Below, piece by piece: positions 1 through 9,512 of a DNA stretch of 37,449 nucleotides. The DNA is from Aquirhabdus sp. (GTDB lineage Bacteria; Pseudomonadota; Gammaproteobacteria; Pseudomonadales; Moraxellaceae), in the NCBI GenBank assembly GCA_030150135.1, contig JASLGO010000125.1, positions 1 to 37,449 of the forward strand, written 5' to 3'. The notes below the pieces were generated by a model. It saw only the letters and a program-made list of their open reading frames with translations, did not search any database and was not told where the DNA came from. Numbering within the stretch: the stretch's first letter is position 1; each line of letters begins with the position of its first letter. The position numbers were made by a program, and so were the translations under genes.

Positions 1-651
1 CGCCAAACCAACCAGAATCAAGCCAACACCTGTTACGGCAAGTGGTTCATGCAAAGTTGTCACCAACACTTGACCGAGGCGATGGAAATCTAAAGTACCA
101 CTGAATGCGTATAGGAATGCCATACCCATCAATATCGATGCCGATGCAGTTGCTGACAGCACCATATATTTGATGCCTGCCTCTAACGATTTGTTGCGCT
201 CATGGGTATATGCGAGCAATCCATAAGTCGGAACAGATAACAGCTCCAACCCAATGAAAAATGATGTCATATTCTGAGCCGCAACCAGCAGCATCCCACC
301 AGCAATCGAGATTAAAAGTAGAATATATAACTCTTCTTTATTATCACGATAATCATGGATATAAGCGTGCGACAACGTACAACATGCCAGACCTGCAATC
401 AGGATTAATGCCATATAAAACAGCGAGAACCCATCCACCATAAACAGTCCCATGACCGATGAAGGCGAGCCGTTGAGAAAATACCAGACAATCCAACCTA
501 AAGCGGCATTTAATCCTAGCACGGTCACAGTCGCACTCAGATTATGATGACGTTTCATCGAAATGAGTAACATCACCACAACCGAGGTCATGCTCGCAAT
601 TAATACAGGTGTTAGCGGTAGAAAACTAACCAAATTGAGTTCATTCATCAT
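1..651 (-). CDS. nuoN: NADH-quinone oxidoreductase subunit N (partial, 3' end beyond the window)
   Basis: The first 217 codons are visible, starting ATG-ATG at 651/648, and the reading frame is still open at the left edge. NuoN is one of the three antiporter-like proton-pumping subunits in the membrane arm of complex I. The translation is strongly hydrophobic, with several membrane helices and the family-typical stretch around 'FIGLELLSVPTYGLLAY', whose Glu is the conserved helix-5 glutamate of this antiporter fold. The gene follows nuoM after 3 bp and is the last nuo gene in the usual order, so it is almost certainly translated from the same transcript. Full-length homologues are near 480-500 residues, so a little over half is missing. 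Confidence 0.95.
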   Translation of the reverse strand, partial: MMNELNLVSFLPLTPVLIASMTSVVVMLLISMKRHHNLSATVTVLGLNAALGWIVWYFLNGSPSSVMGLFMVDGFSLFYMALILIAGLACCTLSHAYIHDYRDNKEELYILLLISIAGGMLLVAAQNMTSFFIGLELLSVPTYGLLAYTHERNKSLEAGIKYMVLSATASASILMGMAFLYAFSGTLDFHRLGQVLVTTLHEPLAVTGVGLILVGLA

Positions 652-654
652 GGC

Positions 655-2301
655 TTAGTGAACTCCCGCGCCTGTTGTTAATGTAGGAAGTGCAGGAAAT
701 AGTGGCGTATGGTACGCATTACTAATCCATTGCATCGTTTGAACCGAAGTATCCAGAACAGTTTGTGGGTAGAAACCTAACCAAATCAGACCTGCTGCCA
801 TCGTAATCAACAAAGACAACTCACGTGCATTCAGATCTGCAATCGCAAAAGTCGATTTTGCTGATGATGTATGCGCATCTGCGTGTGCATCATGATGATC
901 AGCACCATGCTCATCGCCATGTGCACGACCAAACAAGGTTTGGTGAATCAGATAAAGTGCATACAAACCTGCAAGTACCAAACTCGCTGTTGCTAGTACC
1001 ACAGACCAAGGGAACTGCGCGAACGCACCCAGTAGAATCAAGAACTCACCAATAAAGTTACCCGAACCAGGAATACCCAACAAAGCGGCACTAAAGAACA
1101 TCATAAATACGGGTAAGTACCTTGCTCTACCCCAAATTCCACCCATTAAACGCATATCACGTGTATGTAAGCGTTCATAGATCTGACCACACATAATAAA
1201 TAGTGCTGCAGAAGACAAACCATGTGCCAACATCTGCACCATGACACCCTGCATCGTCATCAAGTTACCCGCATAAAGCGCTAACAGAATAAAACCCATG
1301 TGCGACACACTGGTATAGGCAACCAAACGTTTGATGTCGGTTTGGATAAACGCAACCCATGCGCCATAAAACACACCGATCAAACCTAAGGTAATCGCAA
1401 TCGGAGCAAATTCTGCTGAAGCATGTGGGAATAATGGCAATACGAAACGTAATAAACCATAAGCTGCGGTCTTAATCAAAATACCCGCCAAGTCAACCGA
1501 ACCTGCTGTTGGCGCTTGCGCATGCGCATCAGGCAACCAGCCGTGTAATGGAACGATCGGTAACTTCACCGCAAATGCGATAAAGAAAGTCAGCATCACA
1601 CCATATTCAAAACCTGGTGGGAACTGTGTACCGAGCAACACCATATAATCGAAGCTCACATGATGTGTCTGTTGGTAACGAATCAGCACCAAGGCTAGAA
1701 TACCGACCAACATGATCAGACCAGATGCTTGGGTATAAATAAAGAACTTCGTTGCTGCATAAACACGACTGCGACCATTCGATCCAGCATGTCCCCATAG
1801 TGCAATCAGGAAGTAGATCGGAACCAGCATCATCTCCCAGAAGAAGAAGAACAGGAACATATCAATCGCAAGGAATACTCCGATGACGCCGCCCAAACTC
1901 CACAAGAGATTGAGATGGAAGAATCCAACATGTTTCTGAATCTCACCCCAAGAACAACCAACAGCAAGTACACCCAAAAGCGCAGTCAATGCCACCATCA
2001 TGAGTGACAGACCATCTAACGCTAAATGAATGCTAATACCCAGTTGAGGAATCCACGGCATAAAAAATTGTGCTTGCCAAACTGGCGGCGCGCCAATAGG
2101 AGCCAAAGTCTGTGCAGACGCACCATAGTTTCCATTCATCCATAGTTGGATGGTTAAAAACAATGTCAATAACATTCCAAATAGTGCAATCCAGCGTGGT
2201 GCACGAATCGAAATCTTTTCACCAATCCAGCACAGGAAACCTGCAATGAATGGAATCAATATCAATAACGGCAAAATCAGGTTATTTTGAAATTCTAACA
2301 T
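655..2301 (-). CDS. nuoM: NADH-quinone oxidoreductase subunit M
   Basis: 548 residues, the antiporter-like membrane subunit M of complex I. The family signatures are clear: 'FFWEMMLVPIYFLIALWG' carries the conserved Glu of helix 5, 'KLPIVPLHGWLPDAHAQAP' is the hallmark broken-helix Lys/His region, and 'LVAYTSVSHMGF' is the second Lys/His segment. The start ATG at 2301 lies 1 bp after the nuoL stop, so the genes are translationally coupled. Near residues 455-480 there is a loop rich in His and Asp (about six His in 17 residues) between two late membrane helices, which a plain NuoM such as that of E. coli does not need. Length otherwise suits the family. Confidence 0.97.
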   Translation of the reverse strand: MLEFQNNLILPLLILIPFIAGFLCWIGEKISIRAPRWIALFGMLLTLFLTIQLWMNGNYGASAQTLAPIGAPPVWQAQFFMPWIPQLGISIHLALDGLSLMMVALTALLGVLAVGCSWGEIQKHVGFFHLNLLWSLGGVIGVFLAIDMFLFFFFWEMMLVPIYFLIALWGHAGSNGRSRVYAATKFFIYTQASGLIMLVGILALVLIRYQQTHHVSFDYMVLLGTQFPPGFEYGVMLTFFIAFAVKLPIVPLHGWLPDAHAQAPTAGSVDLAGILIKTAAYGLLRFVLPLFPHASAEFAPIAITLGLIGVFYGAWVAFIQTDIKRLVAYTSVSHMGFILLALYAGNLMTMQGVMVQMLAHGLSSAALFIMCGQIYERLHTRDMRLMGGIWGRARYLPVFMMFFSAALLGIPGSGNFIGEFLILLGAFAQFPWSVVLATASLVLAGLYALYLIHQTLFGRAHGDEHGADHHDAHADAHTSSAKSTFAIADLNARELSLLITMAAGLIWLGFYPQTVLDTSVQTMQWISNAYHTPLFPALPTLTTGAGVH

Positions 2302-2302
2302 C

Positions 2303-4186
2303 TTATTTCCCCATCACCTGAATTGCCAACAATGCAAAAAGTAAAATCACAGCGCCAAAAGCAGTACTTGCGAGATATCCACGTAGCTGACCTTTTTGAC
2401 CTTGCGTACTCCATGCATTACCACCACGTACAATCGCAGGCACAATGCTCCAAAACTTATCGACTGGATCCGACTTGACTAAACGTGCAATCGCAAAGAA
2501 CGGACGCGTAAAAAGACGGTCAAACAACGCATCAAATCCAAAAGCGTTATACATGCAATAACCCAAGCCAGCACCTATACGTGTTTGATTGAACTTATTG
2601 ACCAATGTACGCTTGCCTGAAAACAAGAAGAAACCAACCAATAGACCACCTAATGCCGTCGCGATTGAAAGGATTTCAATAAAGTGTTCATCGTTTTCAA
2701 ATGCTGCCAGAGCTTTAAAGTCAGGCAATACACCCGCTAATGGAGGGTGAATCATTGAACCCACGAATGTAGATAACACCAACAGGATTGATAATGGCAA
2801 CCAGTAAGTGACGCCTTTAATCGGTTCTGAATGACCATTTTCTTGACCATGGAACACAATCAGAATCAAACGGAATGTGTATACCGAAGTCAAGAATGCA
2901 CCAAACAAACCTGCCCAGAACACACCGTGATTCCCAGAAGCCCATGCTTGCCACAGAATTGGATCTTTAGAATAGAAACCGACAGTAACAAATGGCAATG
3001 CTACCAATGCGCCACCGCCCACTAAGAAACAGGCATAGACGAATGGAATCTTTTTCCACAGCCCGCCCATTTTGAAAATGTTTTGTTCGTGATGACACGC
3101 CAGAATGACAGCGCCCGATGACAAGAACAATAACGCTTTAAAGAACGCATGTGCCATCAGGTGGAAAATCGACGCCTGCCATGCACCCACGCCCAACGCT
3201 AAAAACATGTAGCCAATTTGACCCATGGTTGAATAAGCCAGAATACGCTTGATGTCTGTTTGTGCAAGTGCAGAAAAACCTGAAATTAAAACGCCTGCAG
3301 CACCAACATAACCAACAAAATCAAGAATATTTGGTGCGTCTAAGAAGATTGGATGCAAACGTGCAATCAGGTACACACCCGCAGTAACCATCGTTGCCGC
3401 GTGAATCAACGCAGAAACTGGAGTTGGACCCGCCATCGCGTCAGCTAACCAAGTATGCAGCGGAATCTGTGCAGATTTACCCATTGCACCGCCTAAAATC
3501 AGCAATGCAATCAGTTGAATATTGCCACTCGCAAGCAATTCAGGTGCACGATGCAAAATCTCTTGAATGTTCAATGTACCCAATTCTTTAAAGATCATGA
3601 ACATGCCGAGTGCCAAGAACACATCACCCACACGAGTCACAGTAAATGCTTTGATCGCAGCACGACCATTCGCCAAATCACTGTAGTAATAACCGATTAG
3701 CAAGTATGAGCAAATACCCACACCTTCCCAACCTAAATACAGCAGAACAAGGTTATCACCCAGTACAAGCAGTAACATGCTAGCAACGAACAAATTCATG
3801 TACGAAAAGAATCGTGCATAAGTTGCATCACCACGCATATACCATGACGCAAATAAGTGAATCAGAAAACCGATACCCGTAATGATGCCTGTCATCGTGA
3901 GAGACAGACCATCTAGATGTAATCCAAATGCAGGTGCAAAACTACCCACTTGCATCCAAGTCCATAATATTTGCTGCACAGCAACCGCATGACCAGCAGC
4001 AGCTTGTTGTTGCAAAAACTCTTGACCAGCTAATAAGGCGATTAATGCCGATACAGCCATATTTCCTACGCCGATCAACGCTGCCATATTTTCTGACAAA
4101 CGATCACGCAAAGTGGCAAGGATTAAAAAACCAACCAGAGGCAGAATAAAGGTCAAAGGCAAAAGAGAAATCATTGACTGGCTCAT
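2303..4186 (-). CDS. nuoL: NADH-quinone oxidoreductase subunit L
   Basis: 627 residues. NuoL is the distal antiporter-like subunit of complex I; its long amphipathic lateral helix near the C-terminus runs along the membrane arm. 'LYLGWEGVGICSYLLIGYYY' and 'QIPLHTWLADAMAGPTPVSA' are diagnostic NuoL/ND5 motifs, and 'TDIKRILAYSTMGQIGYM' is the second conserved Lys region. The start ATG overlaps the nuoK stop by 4 bp (ATGA), and nuoM follows after 1 bp. Size and hydropathy match the family, and nothing looks broken. Confidence 0.97.
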   Translation of the reverse strand: MSQSMISLLPLTFILPLVGFLILATLRDRLSENMAALIGVGNMAVSALIALLAGQEFLQQQAAAGHAVAVQQILWTWMQVGSFAPAFGLHLDGLSLTMTGIITGIGFLIHLFASWYMRGDATYARFFSYMNLFVASMLLLVLGDNLVLLYLGWEGVGICSYLLIGYYYSDLANGRAAIKAFTVTRVGDVFLALGMFMIFKELGTLNIQEILHRAPELLASGNIQLIALLILGGAMGKSAQIPLHTWLADAMAGPTPVSALIHAATMVTAGVYLIARLHPIFLDAPNILDFVGYVGAAGVLISGFSALAQTDIKRILAYSTMGQIGYMFLALGVGAWQASIFHLMAHAFFKALLFLSSGAVILACHHEQNIFKMGGLWKKIPFVYACFLVGGGALVALPFVTVGFYSKDPILWQAWASGNHGVFWAGLFGAFLTSVYTFRLILIVFHGQENGHSEPIKGVTYWLPLSILLVLSTFVGSMIHPPLAGVLPDFKALAAFENDEHFIEILSIATALGGLLVGFFLFSGKRTLVNKFNQTRIGAGLGYCMYNAFGFDALFDRLFTRPFFAIARLVKSDPVDKFWSIVPAIVRGGNAWSTQGQKGQLRGYLASTAFGAVILLFALLAIQVMGK

Positions 4187-4488
4187 CCGTGCATCTCACT
4201 GGCTGCATCGATATCCAAGTGCTGGAATCGACGATAAAACTGCAACAAAATCGCGAGTCCAATACTCGCCTCGGCCGCGGCTAAAGTCAGAATCAAAATA
4301 AACATGACTTGTCCATCAGGTTGAACCCAGCGCGACCCTGCAACAATAAAGGCCAACGCAGCAGCATTCATCATGACTTCCAAACTCATCAAAATGAACA
4401 TCAGATTGCGACGCGCCATCACACCATAAAAACCAAGCGCAAATAAGATCGCAGCAAGGATTAAACCATGCTGTACAGGGATAATCAT
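4183..4488 (-). CDS. nuoK: NADH-quinone oxidoreductase subunit K
   Basis: 101 residues with three predicted membrane helices, the usual length of NuoK (ND4L homologue). The conserved Glu in the second helix is present ('LMSLEVMMNAAALAF'), as is the Glu in the third helix ('LAAAEASIGLAIL'); both belong to the central polar axis that links quinone chemistry to proton pumping. The gene overlaps nuoJ upstream and nuoL downstream by 4 bp each, so translation is probably coupled throughout. Confidence 0.97.
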   Translation of the reverse strand: MIIPVQHGLILAAILFALGFYGVMARRNLMFILMSLEVMMNAAALAFIVAGSRWVQPDGQVMFILILTLAAAEASIGLAILLQFYRRFQHLDIDAASEMHG

Positions 4489-5132
4489 TTCGATACTCCT
4501 TTTTGCGATTGCTGTTGTGCCTGTTTTTCAGCTTCGTGCGCTGCTTGACTCAACTTAATTTTTTCAGCAGTTTCTGCGGCAACATTACGAATCGCGATTG
4601 GATCATTGAAGCCATCGGTATTACGCCCTAAATGGTACGCAGCAACCAGAGCAGCCAGCAGCAATAAAGAAGCTAATTCTACGAGCAACAAATAAGGACC
4701 AAACAATGCAATTCCGACAACTTTTGCGTCTACAACCTGAACACCAGCAACAGCAGCTTGTGGTGAATACTCACCGCTACCGAGCAACCAGATGATTGCC
4801 AAAGCAAGTAAAAAAGCTAAACCTGAAGGCCATGCCCATGTTTCAGCACTGAACCAACGTTTTTCTTGTGCAACAGTCGCTTGTCCAAGATTGAGCATCA
4901 TCACCACAAACACGAACAACACCAAAATCGCGCCTGCATACACAATCACTTCTAGCGCCGCTGCAAACGGAGCGCCTAGACAAAAGAACAATCCAGCAAT
5001 CGACAATAAAGAAATAATCAAATTCAACAATGCATGAACTGGATTGGTATTGGTCACAGTACGAATCGTAGTAAAGATCGTAATTAAAGCAATTACATAA
5101 AACGGCCAAGCATTCATTATCGTTGTCATCAT
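4485..5132 (-). CDS. nuoJ: NADH-quinone oxidoreductase subunit J
   Basis: 215 residues, complex I membrane subunit J (ND6 homologue). The segment 'FAAALEVIVYAGAILVLFVF' is the characteristic third helix, which contains the pi-bulge in this family. Five hydrophobic segments are followed by a hydrophilic, Gln/Lys-rich C-terminal tail of about 45 residues. Start codons are ATG-ATG at 5132/5129; a GAGG lies 9 bases before the first, so either could be used. The start overlaps the nuoI stop (ATGA), and the 3' end overlaps nuoK by 4 bp. Confidence 0.95.
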   Translation of the reverse strand: MMTTIMNAWPFYVIALITIFTTIRTVTNTNPVHALLNLIISLLSIAGLFFCLGAPFAAALEVIVYAGAILVLFVFVVMMLNLGQATVAQEKRWFSAETWAWPSGLAFLLALAIIWLLGSGEYSPQAAVAGVQVVDAKVVGIALFGPYLLLVELASLLLLAALVAAYHLGRNTDGFNDPIAIRNVAAETAEKIKLSQAAHEAEKQAQQQSQKGVSK

Positions 5133-5677
5133 GGCATCAAACCTCGTACATCTACAGGAGCTGCTTCGTTTTGCGCAGCACCTTTAGGCTTATCCTTCAG
5201 TGCCATACCTGAAACACGATAGAAGTTGTAATCGTGATATTTACCTGGACCTGAAATCAGCAAATGTTCTTTTTCATACACAAGATTCTGACGATCAAAC
5301 TCTGCCATTTCAAAATCAGGCGTCAGCTGAATTGCAGTCGTTGGGCATGCTTCTTCGCACATACCGCAGAAAATACAACGGCTGAAGTTGATTCGGAAAA
5401 ATTCTGGATACCAGCGTCCATCGTCCTTTTCAGCTTTTTGCAATGAAATACAACCCACTGGGCACGCAACCGCACATAAATTACATGCGACGCAACGTTC
5501 TTCACCATCAGGGTCGCGCGTTAAAACAATTCGACCACGATAACGCGGAGGAGGATTCACTGGAACTTCGGGATACATTAAGGTATCGCGTTTACGCCAT
5601 GCATGGCTGAACACCATGAACAGACTGCGGATTTGCGACCACACGCCCGAAAGGAGATTTGCACGAGAATTAGCCAT
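5129..5677 (-). CDS. nuoI: NADH-quinone oxidoreductase subunit I, 8Fe ferredoxin-type
   Basis: NuoI carries clusters N6a and N6b, passing electrons from NuoG towards NuoB. Two CxxCxxCxxxCP motifs are intact: C62/C65/C68/C72 and C101/C104/C107/C111, counted from the start used here. An upstream in-frame ATG at 5686 has its AGGA directly adjacent, which is too close. The ATG at 5677 has AGGA about nine bases upstream and gives 182 residues, close to the usual 180, so 5677 is preferred. The gene follows nuoH after a short spacer and overlaps nuoJ by 4 bp. Confidence 0.95.
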   Translation of the reverse strand: MANSRANLLSGVWSQIRSLFMVFSHAWRKRDTLMYPEVPVNPPPRYRGRIVLTRDPDGEERCVACNLCAVACPVGCISLQKAEKDDGRWYPEFFRINFSRCIFCGMCEEACPTTAIQLTPDFEMAEFDRQNLVYEKEHLLISGPGKYHDYNFYRVSGMALKDKPKGAAQNEAAPVDVRGLMP

Positions 5678-5701
5678 CTTATTCATTCCTGAGCAATGCG
5701 T

Positions 5702-6742
5702 TTAAGGATGCAGTGGGTTCGTGCATAACACGTAAGCCACTGTACCTAAGAGGTTTAATAATGTAATCGGTAAACAGACTTTCCAACCGAAGCTCATAAT
5801 TTGGTCAAAACGTGGTCGTGGTAATGCAGCACGAACCAAGATAAACATCATGACAAAGAACAAAACTTTGCCAACAAACCAAAATAGCGGTGGAATGAAT
5901 GGAATATTGAGATTAAATGGCGCTAACCAACCACCGAAGAACAATGCGGTAATCAATGAGGAAACCAAAATCACGCCGATGTATTCACCAACGAAGAACA
6001 TCCCCCACTTCATCCCTGAGTATTCAGTGTGATAACCCGCACCGATATCTTGTTCAGCTTCAGGCGCGTCAAACGGACTACGGTGAGTTACCGCAACGCC
6101 CGCGATGATAAAGGTCAAGAAACCAAGGGGCTGCGAAAAAACTAACCACCAATTGTTTTGTTGATACTCAACGATATCGCGTAGGTTAAAGCTGCCAACC
6201 ATCGCTACAACGCCCATGAGTGATAAACCCATAAACACTTCATAACTGACAGTTTGTGCAGCAGCACGAATACCACCGAGCAAAGCAAATTTGTTATTGG
6301 ATGACCAGCCAGCGAACATAACCGCGTACACGCCTAAACCCGCCATACCGAAGAAAAACAGAATCCCGATATTCAGATCAGCCACACCTAAACTTGGGCT
6401 AAATGGAATGATCAAAATCGACAACATCAACGCGCCCATACCGATCGCAGGCGCGAGGAAGAAAGTCAATTTATCAACAAATGGTGGAGTCCAGTCTTCT
6501 TTAAAGAACATTTTAAGACCGTCAGCCAAAATCTGGAACAAACCAAAAGGACCCACGCGATTTGGACCATAACGATCTTGCCACAGCCCCAAAACACGAC
6601 GCTCAACAAAACTTAAAAAACCGCCAACAATGACAACGAGCAGTAGAATGACAATTGCTTGCCCAACCGCAAAGGCGATATCCCATTGTGATTGCGTCAT
6701 TGAATTTGCAAAAATAGAAGGTAGCGTTGGATCAACTCTCAT
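5702..6742 (-). CDS. nuoH: NADH-quinone oxidoreductase subunit H
   Basis: 346 residues, the membrane subunit (ND1 homologue) that forms much of the quinone-entry chamber at the joint of the two arms. Recognised motifs are 'ERRVLGLWQDRYGPNRVGPFG', 'GGIRAAAQTVSYEV' and 'PFDAPEAEQDIGAGYHTEYSG', the acidic loop conserved across NuoH. There are eight or so hydrophobic segments. ATG at 6742 is 1 bp after the nuoG stop. Length is slightly above the E. coli 325, accounted for by both termini. Confidence 0.97.
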   Translation of the reverse strand: MRVDPTLPSIFANSMTQSQWDIAFAVGQAIVILLLVVIVGGFLSFVERRVLGLWQDRYGPNRVGPFGLFQILADGLKMFFKEDWTPPFVDKLTFFLAPAIGMGALMLSILIIPFSPSLGVADLNIGILFFFGMAGLGVYAVMFAGWSSNNKFALLGGIRAAAQTVSYEVFMGLSLMGVVAMVGSFNLRDIVEYQQNNWWLVFSQPLGFLTFIIAGVAVTHRSPFDAPEAEQDIGAGYHTEYSGMKWGMFFVGEYIGVILVSSLITALFFGGWLAPFNLNIPFIPPLFWFVGKVLFFVMMFILVRAALPRPRFDQIMSFGWKVCLPITLLNLLGTVAYVLCTNPLHP

Positions 6743-6743
6743 C

Positions 6744-9503
6744 TTAACCCCCTACTACTGCGGTTTGAGCTACTGGAGCAGCTTGAATCACAATCGCTTG
6801 TGATAAATCAAGCGCAATCAATTGACCGAGTGGATAGCCAATCACACCGACTGGCAGGTTTTCACTGACGGTAATCGGCATGTTAACTTCATCAGATCCG
6901 ACTTTAAGCACAACATTTTGACCATCTTGTAGTTGCAACTGTTCAGCAGTTTCCACACTTAAGGTCAAATACGCATCACCCATACGCTCTTGCATGACTG
7001 GCGCACGCGCTGCGGTTTCGTCTGATGCATAAAGGCTTGCGACTGGAAGCAACTGATAACCTGTGCCTGTCTCTGCATCAGGCGCAACATAACTGCGTTT
7101 TGCAGTTTTACGCAATTGATCAAACAAACGCACACCTGGATCACCAGCCTTCAAGTGACCACCGACTTCGTCTTGGAATTTATTCCAAGATTGTGGTGAG
7201 TTCCAACCTGGTGCCCATGCAAATGGAATCAATGAGCTGTTTTCTTGTGGACCGACATAGCCTTCCATCGAGAAGGTTAGTGCAGAATCTTTATCTTGCG
7301 GTTGACGTACTTCATGCACATTCAATTTTGCTTGCATTGAAGTACGGCCTGAATAACGACGTGGTTCACGCGCCACTTTCAGACCATGTACGCGATAGCC
7401 TGCATTCGGTGCAGCATCAACAATCGATTCCAACTGTGGAATTGAACGCGCAATCGCTTCGATCACATCATCCAATACAGTCCATTCAATCGCAGTATTG
7501 CTTAAACCCGATTTGATCGCATGCAACCAGCGCCAGCTATCTTTAATCGTGATCGCAGCATCGTAATAGGTTGCATCAAACACTTGGAAATAACGCTGTG
7601 CACGACCTTCCGCTGACACCACTGTTCCATCACCTTCAGCAAAACTTGCTGCTGGTAATACAATATTCGCATGAGTTGCAGTATCTGTCGCTTGATGATC
7701 AAGCACAATAACTTGCTGCGCTTTAGCCAAAATCGTTTGAAGCTGAGCTTTCGGCAAACGGCGTGTCAGATCATTTTCAGCAATGACCAATACGTCAAAT
7801 TCAGCATCAACCAAATCTTCTAATGGCAACGCACCGCCATGCTGTGCAAGTAGTGCCAAGCCCATCGAGTTCACTTCTGGAACAACGATATTAATGCCCG
7901 CATGACCTGCTTGATCAGCCGCTTGAGTTGCAAAGAAGTCGCCCAAGTTCTGAACAATTTGCGCCGCTGCCTCTAATAACGCAGGCTCTTGCAAGGTTGT
8001 GCCAGTAACAATCAGAGGTTTCTTCGCTGCCTTCAAAGATGCTGCAATGCTATGTGCGAATTCAATCGCTTCATCTGCAATGCCCGTAATCGGCTGCCCT
8101 GCAATGCTTGCAGCAACGGCAAAGCCCAAACGTGCGATGTCATTTGGTGTTGCGATGCAACCACCTTCTGCCAGCTCATCCAGTTTAGTTTCTGTCACAG
8201 ACAAAATATAGATTGGACTTTGTTCACGTTGACCGATACGGGCAACAGGCTCTGCCAACCACTCTTGAGTTTTGAGCTTCGCTGCCATTTCTTCGCTGCG
8301 TGTTTTCGCAGCTTGGCGAACTGCCAAGGCAACACGTGCCGCAGTTTGAGTAATGTCTTCACCCAAAATTAACACTGCATCGGCATCTTCAATGTCACGC
8401 AGATTCGGGTTGTAAATCCCTTCGGTTTGCAGAATTTCTGCTGCTTTTTCAAGCAACGCTTGATCGGCACGAGATACGCCTGACGAGAAGTTTGTTGCCC
8501 CGACTAAATCACGCAGCGCAAAGTTGGTTTCAACCGATGCACGTGGCGAACCAATACCGACAACTTTTTTACCTTTCAAGGTTGCAATCACATTGTCCAA
8601 AGCGGCATCTACAGTGATCGCAGCTTGTTTGCCTGCTTCTAACTGTAAAGGCTGACGTGGACGGTCAGCACGATTGACATAGCCATAACCAAAACGACCG
8701 CGGTCACAAAGGAAGTATTGATTCACTGAACCGTTGAAGCGATTTTCGATACGACGAATTTCGCCATAACGCTCGCCCGGAGAAGTGTTACAACCGCTAG
8801 AACATTGTTGGCAAACGCTTGGTGCGTATTGCATGTCCCATTTACGGTTATAGCGTGCGCTGTGGGTTTTGTCGGTGAACACGCCAGTTGGGCAAACTTC
8901 AACCAAGTTACCCGAGAATTCGCTTTCTAACACGCCTTCAGTCGCACGACCAAAATAAACGTTTGACGCAGAACCAAATACGCCAAGGTCTTTACCACCC
9001 GCGTAATCATTGTAATAACGCACACAACGGTAGCAAGAAATACAACGGTTCATTTCATGAGAAATGAATGGGCCAAGGTATTGATTTTGATGAGTACGTT
9101 TGGTGAAACGATAGCGACGACGATCATGACCAGTCATCACAGTCATATCTTGAAGATGGCAATGACCACCTTCTTCACAAACTGGACAATCGTGTGGGTG
9201 ATTGGTCATGAGCCATTCAACCACGCTGGCACGGAAAGCAACTGCTTCCGCATCATCGATCGAAATATACATATTGTCGGTGTTTGGCGTCATACATGAC
9301 ATGACCAGACGACCACGACCTGCTGCGGCATCATCAGCATTGTTATATTGCTTCACCGCGCACTGACGACATGCACCTACTGAACCTAACGCAGGATGCC
9401 AACAAAAGTACGGAATATCTAAACCAAGCGATAAACACGCTTTGAGCAGATTATCCGCACCATCAACATCGTATTGCTTACCATCGACATGAATGACTGC
9501 CAT
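6744..9503 (-). CDS. nuoG: NADH-quinone oxidoreductase subunit G
   Basis: 919 residues, the large iron-sulphur subunit of the peripheral arm. In order: an N-terminal [2Fe-2S] domain (C34, C45, C48, C70), the HxxxCxxCxxxxxC site of N5 (H102, C106, C109, C115), a [4Fe-4S] site (C154, C157, C160, C204), and the extra N7 site (C231, C234, C238, C266), found in only part of the family. A molybdopterin-oxidoreductase-like fold without cofactor fills the rest, and a C-terminal 'aspartate decarboxylase-like' barrel ends the protein. nuoF lies 9 bp upstream and nuoH 1 bp downstream. The retained N7 ligands group it with E. coli-type enzymes. Confidence 0.97.
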   Translation of the reverse strand: MAVIHVDGKQYDVDGADNLLKACLSLGLDIPYFCWHPALGSVGACRQCAVKQYNNADDAAAGRGRLVMSCMTPNTDNMYISIDDAEAVAFRASVVEWLMTNHPHDCPVCEEGGHCHLQDMTVMTGHDRRRYRFTKRTHQNQYLGPFISHEMNRCISCYRCVRYYNDYAGGKDLGVFGSASNVYFGRATEGVLESEFSGNLVEVCPTGVFTDKTHSARYNRKWDMQYAPSVCQQCSSGCNTSPGERYGEIRRIENRFNGSVNQYFLCDRGRFGYGYVNRADRPRQPLQLEAGKQAAITVDAALDNVIATLKGKKVVGIGSPRASVETNFALRDLVGATNFSSGVSRADQALLEKAAEILQTEGIYNPNLRDIEDADAVLILGEDITQTAARVALAVRQAAKTRSEEMAAKLKTQEWLAEPVARIGQREQSPIYILSVTETKLDELAEGGCIATPNDIARLGFAVAASIAGQPITGIADEAIEFAHSIAASLKAAKKPLIVTGTTLQEPALLEAAAQIVQNLGDFFATQAADQAGHAGINIVVPEVNSMGLALLAQHGGALPLEDLVDAEFDVLVIAENDLTRRLPKAQLQTILAKAQQVIVLDHQATDTATHANIVLPAASFAEGDGTVVSAEGRAQRYFQVFDATYYDAAITIKDSWRWLHAIKSGLSNTAIEWTVLDDVIEAIARSIPQLESIVDAAPNAGYRVHGLKVAREPRRYSGRTSMQAKLNVHEVRQPQDKDSALTFSMEGYVGPQENSSLIPFAWAPGWNSPQSWNKFQDEVGGHLKAGDPGVRLFDQLRKTAKRSYVAPDAETGTGYQLLPVASLYASDETAARAPVMQERMGDAYLTLSVETAEQLQLQDGQNVVLKVGSDEVNMPITVSENLPVGVIGYPLGQLIALDLSQAIVIQAAPVAQTAVVGG

Positions 9504-9512
9504 CTCGATTCC

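Noticed and set aside
7025..7516. Plus-strand frame of 163 residues opposite nuoG
   Set aside because: It is the antisense shadow of a strongly conserved coding region, with no ribosome-binding site or recognisable domain.
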